26,322 bases of DNA. It comes from JBEKHI01 sp050012355. Its GTDB lineage: Bacteria > Actinomycetota > Actinomycetes > Streptosporangiales > Streptosporangiaceae. Below the pieces are notes generated by a model. That model saw only the letters and a program-made list of their open reading frames with translations, searched no databases and was not told where the DNA came from. Positions within the stretch are counted from its first letter, which is position 1. Every line of letters starts with the position of its first letter. The stretch lies in contig JBEKHI010000064.1 in the NCBI GenBank assembly GCA_050012355.1, positions 1 to 26,322 on the forward strand. The letters run 5' to 3'. Positions 15,736 through 23,529 of this stretch are shown here, piece by piece. A program made the translations under genes and the position numbers.

Positions 15736-16172
15736 CGCGGCGCGTTGTCGCGCCCACGTCGATGAGTGAGCAGGACCGGCAGTTGCTTGACCTGGCGCAG
15801 GACCTGCTCGGGCGAGTCTGGACCGATGGCAGGCACGAGGTGGCGGCGGCGTTGCGCACGGTCGGCGGCGCCGTCGTGACCGGCGTGCACGTCGAGGGCT
15901 CATGCCGCCGCAGCTCCGTCTGCGCGGAGGGGGTCGCGCTTGGCGCGGCCCGCGGGGTGATCCCGCCCGGCCAGCCGCTCGACGTGGCCGCGGTCGTCGC
16001 GGTGCAGATCAAGCCCGCCGGGCAGTTTCGTGTCATCGCCCCCTGCGGGGTGTGCCGTGAGCTGATCAGCGATTACAGCCCCGGTTGTGTCGTCTGGCTC
16101 ACCGCCGGCGATGAGGTGGTGCCGCATCCGGCGATCGACCTGCTGCCGGACAAGACGCGTCGTGCCTGGTGA
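15732..16172 (+). CDS. Cytidine-deaminase-fold zinc protein
   Basis: A 146-residue member of the cytidine/blasticidin deaminase fold. The zinc and catalytic motifs are intact: C64-A-E66 (ligand and proton shuttle) and P104-C105-G-V-C108-R-E. Such enzymes hydrolytically deaminate an amidine-type carbon in a ring. The substrate-side N-terminus differs from housekeeping Cdd, and the operon has no nucleoside genes, so another amino-heterocycle is more likely. GTG 15732 overlaps the previous stop (GTGA); an in-frame ATG at 15762 could also serve. Confidence 0.8.
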   Translation: MTRRVVAPTSMSEQDRQLLDLAQDLLGRVWTDGRHEVAAALRTVGGAVVTGVHVEGSCRRSSVCAEGVALGAARGVIPPGQPLDVAAVVAVQIKPAGQFRVIAPCGVCRELISDYSPGCVVWLTAGDEVVPHPAIDLLPDKTRRAW

Positions 16173-16183
16173 ACGGAGATCTC

Positions 16184-16975
16184 ATGAATAACAGTGAACT
16201 GGGAGGCACCGGCGCGCCGGTGCGCTGGGAGCACCTGACGTGGCCGGAAGCCGACGCCCTCGTGGCCCAGCGGCAAGCGGTCATCATCCCGGTCGGAGCG
16301 ACCGAGCAGCACGGCCCGCATCTGCCGCTGTGCGTCGATACCGAGATCTGTCACGCCGTCGCACTTGAGGTGTCGGCACTGACGGGAGTGCCGGTGGTGC
16401 CGCCCGTGAGCTATGGGGTGTCCCGGTCGCACGGTGGTTTCGCCGGCACCCTGTCGCTGCGCCCGGAGACCCTGATCGCCGTCATGGCGGATCTGGTCGA
16501 GTCCCTGCACGACGCGGGGATACGGCAGTTCGTCCTGCTCAACGGCCACATGTGGAACAGCGGCTCGATGGATGTCACGGCGGAGAAACTGCGGGTGAAG
16601 TACCCCGACTCGCGGGTGCGCGCGCTCGCCTACGTGACGATGTATCCGGGGCCGGAGGTGAAGGCGCACGTCCAGTTCGGCCGGGGCCTCATGCACGCCA
16701 ACTACTTCGAGACGTCTGTGATGCTTCACCTGCATCCGGAACTGGTGCGCCTTGACCGCGCGACCTCGCACACGGACGTCGACTCGTTCTGGGACTACCG
16801 GATGGACCAGGTCAGCGAGACCGGGGTCTGGGGGAGGAAGGTCGAGGAGGCCAGCGCCGAGCACGGCCGCGCGGAATTCGAACGGTGCGTGCTGACCACC
16901 GCGCGTGCCGTCGCCGCTGCCATCCGGGAACCCTGGCCCGACCCAGCGCATCGACCCACGGAAGGTATGTCATGA
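16184..16975 (+). CDS. Creatininase-family amidohydrolase with a variant metal site
   Basis: A 263-residue creatininase-family protein (creatinine amidohydrolase, FAPy deformylase ArfB and MftE relatives), mostly metal-dependent cleavers of cyclic amides or formamides. It has PVGATEQHGPHLPL with Glu41 and His43, Asp52, and HANYFETS with Glu176. The motif usually NGHGGN or NGHYEN reads NGHMWN: His122 is kept, but the position holding the creatininase metal Glu is Trp124. ATG 16184 is chosen because GGAGA ends 4 nt before it; a GTG at 16169 overlapping the previous stop is the alternative. It overlaps the next gene by ATGA. A cyclic amide role fits its neighbours, but creatinine itself is not supported, as no creatinase is present. 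Confidence 0.87.
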   Translation: MNNSELGGTGAPVRWEHLTWPEADALVAQRQAVIIPVGATEQHGPHLPLCVDTEICHAVALEVSALTGVPVVPPVSYGVSRSHGGFAGTLSLRPETLIAVMADLVESLHDAGIRQFVLLNGHMWNSGSMDVTAEKLRVKYPDSRVRALAYVTMYPGPEVKAHVQFGRGLMHANYFETSVMLHLHPELVRLDRATSHTDVDSFWDYRMDQVSETGVWGRKVEEASAEHGRAEFERCVLTTARAVAAAIREPWPDPAHRPTEGMS

Positions 16976-17604
16976 AGATCATCGATATCAGCCTGCCCGT
17001 CGAGACGGACATGCTGCACTGGGGGCGCAAGCCCGAGGTAACGATCGTGGAGTCGATCGCGGGCGGCGAGGCATCCAACGTCACGCGCTGGCTGCTCGGC
17101 GCGCACACCGGCACGCACGTGGACGCTCCGCTGCACTTCCGCGACGGGGCCATGCCTCTGGACCAGGTACCGCTGGAGATCCTGGTCGGGCCGGCCCGGG
17201 TCGTCGACCTGACGCACGTGCGGGGCTCGGTGACGGCCGCGGATCTCGCCGCGGCCGGCCTGACCGGCTGTGAGCGGGTACTGCTCAAAACCAGCAATTC
17301 CGAGGGTCCGCTGAAACGCAAGGAGAAGGCGGAGGCATGGGTGGGTGTGACACCCGACGCCGCGCAGTGGCTAGTCGACAATGGCGTGCGGCTCATCGCC
17401 GTTGACTACCTGACAGCCGAGAGCTACCAGCACACCCACGACTGGGGTGCGCATCAGGTGCTGCTCGGGGCCGACGTGATCATCCTCGAGAACGTCGTGC
17501 TCGACCATGTCGAGCCAGGCGACTACGAGCTGTACTGCCTGCCGATCAAGCTGGTGGGGGCCGAGGCGGCCTTCGCGCGCAGCATCCTCGTCGCGCGTGG
17601 CTGA
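16972..17604 (+). CDS. Cyclase-family metal hydrolase (KynB/isatin hydrolase type)
   Basis: A 210-residue member of the cyclase family (PF04199), which includes N-formylkynurenine formamidase and isatin hydrolase. The defining HTGTHVDAPLHF motif supplies metal ligands His45, His49 and Asp51, with His55 behind. The block AVDYLTAESY and the late LENVVLDHVEPGDYEL are also typical. It hydrolyses an amide or lactam in known relatives. The ATG at 16972 overlaps the creatininase stop, and its own stop overlaps the next GTG by 8 nt. No kynurenine-pathway gene is nearby except the class V PLP domain that follows, so formylkynurenine is only one possibility. Confidence 0.88.
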   Translation: MKIIDISLPVETDMLHWGRKPEVTIVESIAGGEASNVTRWLLGAHTGTHVDAPLHFRDGAMPLDQVPLEILVGPARVVDLTHVRGSVTAADLAAAGLTGCERVLLKTSNSEGPLKRKEKAEAWVGVTPDAAQWLVDNGVRLIAVDYLTAESYQHTHDWGAHQVLLGADVIILENVVLDHVEPGDYELYCLPIKLVGAEAAFARSILVARG

Positions 17605-19930
17605 CAGCTGGCCGATCGACCTCGCGGCCGAGCGAGCCAGGACCCCGGGCTGCCAGCAGACGAGAGTCCATCTCAACGCCGCTGGGGCGGCGCTGCCGAC
17701 GACTGAGGTGCTCGACGCCGTTATGGCACACCTGCGCCGCGAAGCCGAGATGGGCGGCTACGAGGCGGCGGTGGCGATGCAGGACGAATCGCGTGCCGTC
17801 TACGCGTCTGCCGCCGGGGTGCTCGGCTGCACGCCCGAAGACATCGCGCTGGTAGAGAGCGCGACCGTGGGCTGGCACCGGGCGATCGACGCGCTGCGAC
17901 CGCAGCGGGGCGATCGGATACTGGCCACCCGGTCGACGTACGTGAGCATGGCCCTCAACCTGCTCGAACTCGGCCGCCAGCGCGGCGTCGAGGTCGAGAT
18001 CCTGCCTGCCGCCGCCGACGGGCGGGTCGAGCTAGACGCACTGCGCTCCGCGCTGGGCCGCCCGGCTGCCTTCGTCACCGCGTCCCACGTCCCCACGTCG
18101 TCCGGGTTGATCGAGCCCGTGGCCGAGATCGGCGCGCTGAGCAGAGCCGCGGGTGTGCCGTTCTTGCTCGACGCGACTCAGTCGGTCGGCCAGCTGCCCG
18201 TCGACGTTGGCCTTATCGGGGCCGACGCGCTGGTGGCGACTGGGCGTAAGTTCCTGCGGGGCCCTCGCGGCACTGGCCTGCTCTACGTCTCGCCGGGGCT
18301 GCGCGCGCGATCCCGGTCGACGACGCTGGACGTGCGGGGAACAGTTTGGTCCGGAGCTCGCGACTACCGGGTCACCGACACAGCGCTGCGACTGGAGACC
18401 TGGGAGGCGTCGCATGCGCTGCGGCTCGGCCTGGGCGTCGCGCTCGACCAGCTTGCGGCCCTGGGAGTCGAGCACGTAGCGACGTACCTGGATGCACTCG
18501 GCCGGCGGCTGAGGGAGGGACTGGCCTCCCTGCCACACATCACCGTGCTGGACCCGGCGGCGTCCGGCGGTGGCATCGTCACCTTCGTCCGGGCCGGCGA
18601 GGATCCCGCGCAGACGCAGCGCCGGCTCGCGCTGGCTGGCTTCGCCGTCGTCTGCGTGCCGGCCAGCCACGGCCAGTGGGACCTGGGCCCGCGTGGTGTC
18701 GAGTCCGTGGTGCGTGCCTCGGTCCATGTCTACAACGGGCCCGACGACGTCGATGCCCTACTGTCGTTCCTCGCCGAGGATCAGCCGGCCGGCGTCCCGC
18801 GCACCGCGCGCCGGGCGGCTCGCAGCTCCGCGCGCGGTGCGAAGGGCGCGGACGTGATCGTGGTCGGCGCGGGTGTCCACGGCCTGAGCGCCGCATACCA
18901 CATGGCACGGCGCGGGCTGCGGGTGCTCCAGCTCGAGCAGTTCGGCCTGGTGCACCCGCGGGGCTCCTCACACGGGCGCACCCGGATGATCCGGCGGGCG
19001 TACCCGAACCCGGTCTGGGACGGTCTGATCGAGGAGGCCTATACCGCCTGGGCGGACCTGGAGCAGGACGCCGGGCGCCGGTTGCTCGATCCGGTCGGCG
19101 GGTTGTACGCGCGGCCGCTGGAGGATCCGCATGGCCTGAGCGGACCGGGCTGCGAGGTGGTGGACGCCACGCGTGCGGCCGAGATCTTTCCTGGGCTGCG
19201 TCTCGGTCCGCGGTTCCGTGCGGTGTTCGATCCCGCGGCCGGGGTGCTCGACGCCCAGGCGGCGATGGCCGCGCTGCGTGCGCTCGGGGCGCGACACGGA
19301 GCACGGCTGCACCCGCACACGCCGGTGCTGTCCTATACCTCGACGGCTGGTGGCGTCGAGGTGCACACGGCCGGCGGCGACTTCAGCGCCGACCGCCTGG
19401 TGGTGTGCGCCGGACCATGGACCAGCGCCCTCGTCAAAGAGTTCGATCGCGTCCTCGACGTCACGCGGGTCGTCAACATCCACATCGATGCCCCTCGGCT
19501 AGCCCCGCCGACGTTGGGCGTATTCTCGGTGTCCATCCCCGGCGCGGGGCTGCTCTACGGGATTCCCGCCTACGACGGGGCAGGTCTCAAGATAGGGCTG
19601 GAGCCAGGCAGCGCTGACGACCCGGCCCGTGACCCTAGTCCGCCGACCGCGGCTGAGGTCGAGCGCGTGCGTGACCTGGCGCGTCAGTTCCTGCCCGACG
19701 CCGACGGCCCCGTCACCGAATCACTGAGTTGCCGCTACACGATGGCACCGGGCAGCCGGTTCGCTGTCGGCGCGGTGCCGGGCGACGAGCGCGTCCTGCT
19801 CGCCGCGGCCTGCTCCGGGCACGGATTCAAGTTCGGGCCGGCGATCGGCGCGGCGCTGGCCGACCTGGCAACCGGCGTCTCGCGGCCGGATCTGGACTTC
19901 CTCGCACCCGAACGGATGCTGGCCCGCTGA
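17597..19930 (+). CDS. Fusion protein: class V PLP enzyme + sarcosine-oxidase-type flavoenzyme
   Basis: One uninterrupted 777-residue frame. Residues about 1-390 form a class V aminotransferase-fold domain (cysteine desulfurase/EgtE-like): HLNAAGAALP, REAEMGGYEAA, DATQSVGQLPVD, and PLP Lys218 in TGRKFLRGPRGTG. A basic linker of about 25 residues follows. Residues about 415-777 are a monomeric sarcosine oxidase/N-methyltryptophan oxidase domain: FAD motif G424-A-G426-V-H-G429, GSSHGRTRMIRRAY, Cys712 in SCRYTM at the place of the covalent flavin Cys, and SGHGFKF with the O2-activating Lys. The active-site His of sarcosine oxidase (GYH in GLKIGYH) is replaced: GLKIGLEPG, Glu669. Likely reactions are PLP chemistry on an amino acid and oxidation of a secondary or N-methyl amine, linked in one chain. 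The GTG start at 17597 overlaps the cyclase stop by 8 nt. Confidence 0.88.
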   Translation: MADSWPIDLAAERARTPGCQQTRVHLNAAGAALPTTEVLDAVMAHLRREAEMGGYEAAVAMQDESRAVYASAAGVLGCTPEDIALVESATVGWHRAIDALRPQRGDRILATRSTYVSMALNLLELGRQRGVEVEILPAAADGRVELDALRSALGRPAAFVTASHVPTSSGLIEPVAEIGALSRAAGVPFLLDATQSVGQLPVDVGLIGADALVATGRKFLRGPRGTGLLYVSPGLRARSRSTTLDVRGTVWSGARDYRVTDTALRLETWEASHALRLGLGVALDQLAALGVEHVATYLDALGRRLREGLASLPHITVLDPAASGGGIVTFVRAGEDPAQTQRRLALAGFAVVCVPASHGQWDLGPRGVESVVRASVHVYNGPDDVDALLSFLAEDQPAGVPRTARRAARSSARGAKGADVIVVGAGVHGLSAAYHMARRGLRVLQLEQFGLVHPRGSSHGRTRMIRRAYPNPVWDGLIEEAYTAWADLEQDAGRRLLDPVGGLYARPLEDPHGLSGPGCEVVDATRAAEIFPGLRLGPRFRAVFDPAAGVLDAQAAMAALRALGARHGARLHPHTPVLSYTSTAGGVEVHTAGGDFSADRLVVCAGPWTSALVKEFDRVLDVTRVVNIHIDAPRLAPPTLGVFSVSIPGAGLLYGIPAYDGAGLKIGLEPGSADDPARDPSPPTAAEVERVRDLARQFLPDADGPVTESLSCRYTMAPGSRFAVGAVPGDERVLLAAACSGHGFKFGPAIGAALADLATGVSRPDLDFLAPERMLAR

Positions 19931-20806
19931 TCACCTTTCGTGTCGCGGGGGTGACTTGTGGAGCGCGACGCCTGCCGTCACCAGGGCGACGCCGACGACG
20001 TCCCGCGGGGTCGGGATCTGACGGAGCACGATCGCGCCGATGAGGGTCGCTGACAACGGCAGCAGCGCGAGCATCAGCGCGAACGTGTCACGCGTCAGCC
20101 GGGCCATCGCGAGCTGATCGGTGACGTAGGGGATAACGGAGGAGCACACGCCGACGCCCACCCCGGCCAGCAGCAGGTCCGGGTGCCCGAACGCGGGTAG
20201 CGCCGCCGGCAGTCCGATGGGGGTGGCGACCACCGCCGCGATCAGCATCGCGGCCGCGAGCAGATCGATACCGCGATCGCCCGCTACCCGGTGCCCCAGG
20301 ATCACGTACAGCATGAACAGCGCGCAGTTGGCGAACGCGAAGACGAATCCGAGCGGCTGGCCGGCGAACTTGACCACGGTCATCAGGGCCACGCCACCCA
20401 CGGTGAGCGCGAGCGCCCCGGCGTTGCGCCGGGTCCGCGCGCCGGCCGCCGCCAGGACTATGGTGCCGAGGAACTCGATCGTGCCGACCGTCGCCAGCGG
20501 CAGCCGGTCGACGGCTAGGTAGAAGCAGCTGTTCATCGCGGCGAGTACCACGCCGAGCCCGAGCAGCGTCCACAACCGCGGCCCGGACATCGCCAGCTGG
20601 CGCCATGGCCGCCGCCACAGCGCGAAGACCACCGCCGCACTGGCGATCCGCAGCCAGGCGACGCCGAGCACTCCCACCCGGGCGAACAACAGCACCGCCA
20701 GCGACGGCCCTAGATAGTGGAAGACGGCGCTGACCAGGAAGAACGACTGTGGCGGTACCCGGTCAAGTGGGGACTTGCGTCCGGCGGGTTGCGCGGTGCT
20801 TGGCAC
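19931..20806 (-). CDS. EamA/DMT-family transporter (RhtA-like)
   Basis: A 291-residue integral membrane protein with about ten hydrophobic segments arranged as two EamA repeats, typical of drug/metabolite transporters that export amino acids or metabolites. Visible blocks are LGPSLAVLLFARVG at the first span, YLAVDRLPLATVGTIEFLGTI in the first repeat end, and VCSSVIPYVTDQLAMARL in the second. The start is GTG at 20806; no clear ribosome binding site precedes it. Its stop directly abuts the stop of the fusion gene. It is divergent from an Lrp-type regulator, an arrangement common for amino acid exporters. Confidence 0.87.
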   Translation of the reverse strand: MPSTAQPAGRKSPLDRVPPQSFFLVSAVFHYLGPSLAVLLFARVGVLGVAWLRIASAAVVFALWRRPWRQLAMSGPRLWTLLGLGVVLAAMNSCFYLAVDRLPLATVGTIEFLGTIVLAAAGARTRRNAGALALTVGGVALMTVVKFAGQPLGFVFAFANCALFMLYVILGHRVAGDRGIDLLAAAMLIAAVVATPIGLPAALPAFGHPDLLLAGVGVGVCSSVIPYVTDQLAMARLTRDTFALMLALLPLSATLIGAIVLRQIPTPRDVVGVALVTAGVALHKSPPRHER

Positions 20807-20835
20807 TGACCGAGCATAGGAAGGCAGCCGGTCAG
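20806..20835. promoter_or_regulatory. Inverted repeat in the exporter/Lrp divergent region
   Basis: CTGACCG (20806-20812) and CGGTCAG (20829-20835) form a perfect 7-bp inverted repeat with a 16-bp spacer, overlapping the exporter start and filling half of the 57-bp intergenic gap. Half-site spacing of about two helical turns suits a dimeric regulator; binding by the neighbouring Lrp protein is inferred. Confidence 0.4.
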
Positions 20836-20863
20836 CGGTGAAGGGCCAAACGAAGGACTAGCG

Positions 20864-21376
20864 ATGGAATCACCATTGAAACAACGGAATGTTCAGCAAT
20901 CAGCTTTCGAAATGCTGGACGCGATGGATCGGCGAATGCTCGCCGAGCTGCGGGACCGGCCACGGCTGCGGGTCGCGGAACTGGCCAGGCGAGTCAGATT
21001 GTCCCCTCCCGCGGTCGCCGATCGGCTGCGGAGGCTTGAAGAGACCGGCGTCCTGGCCTTCCGCGCTGACATCGATCCGAGGGCACTCGGCTACACGATC
21101 TGCGCCATCCTGCGGATCAGCCCGGTCGGCGGCGGGCTGCGGCTCATCCCGGACATCGCCCGCGAGGTCCCGAACGTAACCGAGTGCCATCGGATCACCG
21201 GAGAAGACTGCTACGTCATGAAGGTGCACCTGCGGTCGATCGATGAGCTTGAGCCGGTAATCGACCTGTTCACGCCGTACGGTCGCACCACGACGTCCAT
21301 CGTGCAGTCTTCTCCCGTCCCGCTTCGCCCGCTGCCGCTGGATGAGACGTCACGCGTCCCGCCCGCACAGCGCTAG
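20864..21376 (+). CDS. Lrp/AsnC-family transcriptional regulator
   Basis: A 170-residue regulator with an N-terminal winged HTH (DAMDRRMLAELRDRP, then VAELARRVRLSPPAVADRLRRLEETGV) and a C-terminal RAM effector domain (ALGYTICAILRIS, VTECHRITGEDCYVMKVHL). Family members sense amino acids and often control a divergent exporter. The ATG at 20864 has GAAGGA 6 nt upstream. Its last 27 bases overlap the convergent permease gene. Regulation of the exporter is likely; control of the catabolic operon is possible but not shown. Confidence 0.93.
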   Translation: MESPLKQRNVQQSAFEMLDAMDRRMLAELRDRPRLRVAELARRVRLSPPAVADRLRRLEETGVLAFRADIDPRALGYTICAILRISPVGGGLRLIPDIAREVPNVTECHRITGEDCYVMKVHLRSIDELEPVIDLFTPYGRTTTSIVQSSPVPLRPLPLDETSRVPPAQR

Positions 21377-22072
21377 CCCGCCCGCGGTGAGCGCCGCGGC
21401 AGCCCAGAGGGCGACGACTCCGAGGGCCGGCCAGGGGGCCAGCGGCAGGGAGCTGAGCCCGGTCGTGGCCTGCAGGTCCTGCCCCGCGAGCAGCGGGCTG
21501 ATCTGTTCCAGGTGCCGGACGAGGGTGTGGTCGGAGACCGCGGTGATCAGGATCGGGAACAGGAACAGCAGCCCGAGGACCACCCCGGCCGCCACCGCCG
21601 AGTCACGTACCACCGCCGTCACGCCCAGGCTGAGCACCGCGATCAGCGTCAGATAGCCAGCCGAGCAGAACGCGGCTCGCCAGTCGGCCGGGCCGAACCA
21701 GTGACCAGGCAAGCTGAGCCAGCCCGCGAGCAGGCAAGTGCCGACGGCGACGGCGGACGCGACGGCGACCGTCCCGGCCAGCACCAGCGCCTTGGCGGCC
21801 AGCAGTTCCAGCCGTCGTGGGATCGCGGTCAGCGAGACTCTGATCATGCCGGTGCCGTACTCTCCGCCAATCGCCAGCACGCCCGCGACGGCGGCGATCA
21901 CCTGGCCGAGGTAGAGCCCGGTGAGGCTGAGCTTCGCCGGATCCCCGCCGCTGGACGCCGCGATCGTCGCCAGGCTGACCGCGACGGTGGCGACGACCAG
22001 CCCGGCCAGCAGCCAGCTGGTCCCGCGGTCGGACCAGGTCTTGGACCATTCCGCTCGCAGCGCCTGCTTCAC
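21350..22072 (-). CDS. ABC-2-type transporter permease
   Basis: A 240-residue membrane protein with about six spans. It starts with a short amphipathic AEWSKTW segment, then a first span. The motif GGEYGTGMIRVSL followed by LLAAKAL is the cytoplasmic coupling region of this permease family. The frame is open further upstream, but GTG at 22072 overlaps the preceding stop (GTGA) and gives the normal N-terminus. It is a paralogue of the next permease, sharing EYxxGxIRVxL and the RDA C-terminal end, so the two probably form a heterodimeric channel with the ATPase at 23526. Confidence 0.85.
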   Translation of the reverse strand: MKQALRAEWSKTWSDRGTSWLLAGLVVATVAVSLATIAASSGGDPAKLSLTGLYLGQVIAAVAGVLAIGGEYGTGMIRVSLTAIPRRLELLAAKALVLAGTVAVASAVAVGTCLLAGWLSLPGHWFGPADWRAAFCSAGYLTLIAVLSLGVTAVVRDSAVAAGVVLGLLFLFPILITAVSDHTLVRHLEQISPLLAGQDLQATTGLSSLPLAPWPALGVVALWAAAALTAGGLALCGRDA

Positions 22073-23529
22073 GCGTCCCTCCGGTTCAGCATGACGTAGG
22101 CCAGCGCGAGCGCGGCCGCCGTCCAGGCGCACAGCACCGCGAAGCCGCCCCAGGCGGGCAGCGGCCAGTACCCGTAGTCGGGGGAGTAGATCTCGTCGAT
22201 CTGCGGATACTGGATCGCGGTCTGCTGAACCGCGAACGCGGCGGCCGGGGTGAGCCGCATCAGCCAGTCGGCCAGGTCCAGCGGGAGGACCGCGATGCTG
22301 GCGGAAAGCACGTACGGCAGGATGACCAGCACGGTGACGGCCGCCACGGCGGCGATGCCGCGCCGGACGATAGCGCCGATCGCGACGGCGAGCACCGCGC
22401 ACAGCGCGAGCACCGCCGCGGTGCCCGCGACCAGCCGGATCTCGGTCAGCAGCGGCACCGGGGCCAGGTAGGCGCCGTGGTCCCTGACGTTCGCCAGGCC
22501 GAGCGGTAGCGCGATCGCCGCTCCGGTGAGTCCGGCCGCGAACGCGACCGTTCCCGTCACGAAGGCCTTGGCGGCCAGCACCCGGCCGCGTTTCGGACAG
22601 GCGGCGAGGGTGACCCTGATCAGCCCGCTCCGGTATTCGGCGGTGACGAACATCGCCCCGATGATCACCAGGAGAATCAGCGCGAGGAACGTACCGCCCA
22701 GGACCTGCGAGTACGTGACGCCGGAGCCGGCCGGCCCGTCGGTGGACGGCGCGATGTCCCCGGTTCCGGTGATCGTGTACCGGCCAGCGGAGGTGGAGTA
22801 GCCGAAGGCGGGTCCGGCCGCGGGTCCGCTGGTCTGCTCGCCGACGCCGGTGCCGGTCAGGCTGGCGGCTGGCCAGCTCGGGGACACGTCGTCGAAGGTG
22901 GCGGTGGACTGGCTGAGGTCGCTGTCGACGGCCATCACCCCGAGCGAGGTCCGCGTGTACTGCGGGGAGGTCACGAACATGCCCGCGTGTACGGTTCGCG
23001 GCAGCCCCTGGAGGGTTATTGTCCCGACCTTCGTCCAGGCGGCGCCGTCGGCCGACGCGTACCCGGTGACCGTGCTGCCGTCGCGCACTAGCCGCAGCCA
23101 GGCGGCCTTGAGTGACGGCCCGGCGATGTCGCCGGTGAAGTCATCCTGCATCCGTACCCCGTGGGTCCCGGTGATCATGATCGCGACGTAGGCCGAGCCT
23201 TGGGAGAGGCTGGCCTTGAGGATGAGCCCGGCCTTCGCCCACGGCACGCTCACCCGCTCGGCGTTCGTCTTCGGCGTGCTGATGTCGCTGGTCAGTGATG
23301 AGACCCGGGCGGTGATCGTGCCGTTGCCGCTGACCGCCGAGCCCACGAAATAGAAGTTGTCGGAGACCGGCTCACCGCCCGGTCCCAGCAGCGGGGTGCA
23401 GGAAGCCACGTTGCAGCTTCCTTGCGGGCCGCCAACGAGTTCAAGGAAGGCGATGGCGGCCAGCGCGATGACCACCGCGACCACCCAGCCCCGGACGGTA
23501 CGGAACTTCAGCCACTCCGCCGCGATCAT
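22069..23529 (-). CDS. ABC-2-type permease with a large inserted extracytoplasmic beta domain
   Basis: A 486-residue permease, twice the length of its paralogue. It starts with AEWLKFRTVRGW and one span (residues about 14-32). Next comes a soluble segment of roughly 190 residues with no membrane span, containing GNGTITARVSSL, KAGLILKASLSQGSAYVAIMIT, WLRLVRDGSTVTGYASADGAAW and FDDVSP. This resembles DUF1349/LamG-type jelly-roll domains that bind carbohydrate. Five or so spans follow, with EYRSGLIRVTLAACP and LAAKAF as the coupling region. The topology puts the insert outside the cell. ATGA overlap joins it to the ATPase gene. Confidence 0.82.
   Translation of the reverse strand: MIAAEWLKFRTVRGWVVAVVIALAAIAFLELVGGPQGSCNVASCTPLLGPGGEPVSDNFYFVGSAVSGNGTITARVSSLTSDISTPKTNAERVSVPWAKAGLILKASLSQGSAYVAIMITGTHGVRMQDDFTGDIAGPSLKAAWLRLVRDGSTVTGYASADGAAWTKVGTITLQGLPRTVHAGMFVTSPQYTRTSLGVMAVDSDLSQSTATFDDVSPSWPAASLTGTGVGEQTSGPAAGPAFGYSTSAGRYTITGTGDIAPSTDGPAGSGVTYSQVLGGTFLALILLVIIGAMFVTAEYRSGLIRVTLAACPKRGRVLAAKAFVTGTVAFAAGLTGAAIALPLGLANVRDHGAYLAPVPLLTEIRLVAGTAAVLALCAVLAVAIGAIVRRGIAAVAAVTVLVILPYVLSASIAVLPLDLADWLMRLTPAAAFAVQQTAIQYPQIDEIYSPDYGYWPLPAWGGFAVLCAWTAAALALAYVMLNRRDA

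Noticed and set aside
16972..18770. Kynurenine pathway (KynB-like cyclase plus class V PLP enzyme as kynureninase)
   Set aside because: The PLP domain resembles cysteine desulfurase/EgtE-like proteins more than kynureninase, and no tryptophan dioxygenase is present in the window.
16184..19930. Creatinine degradation pathway (creatininase plus sarcosine oxidase)
   Set aside because: No creatinase or urease is present, the creatininase metal site is altered, and the sarcosine oxidase active-site His is missing.
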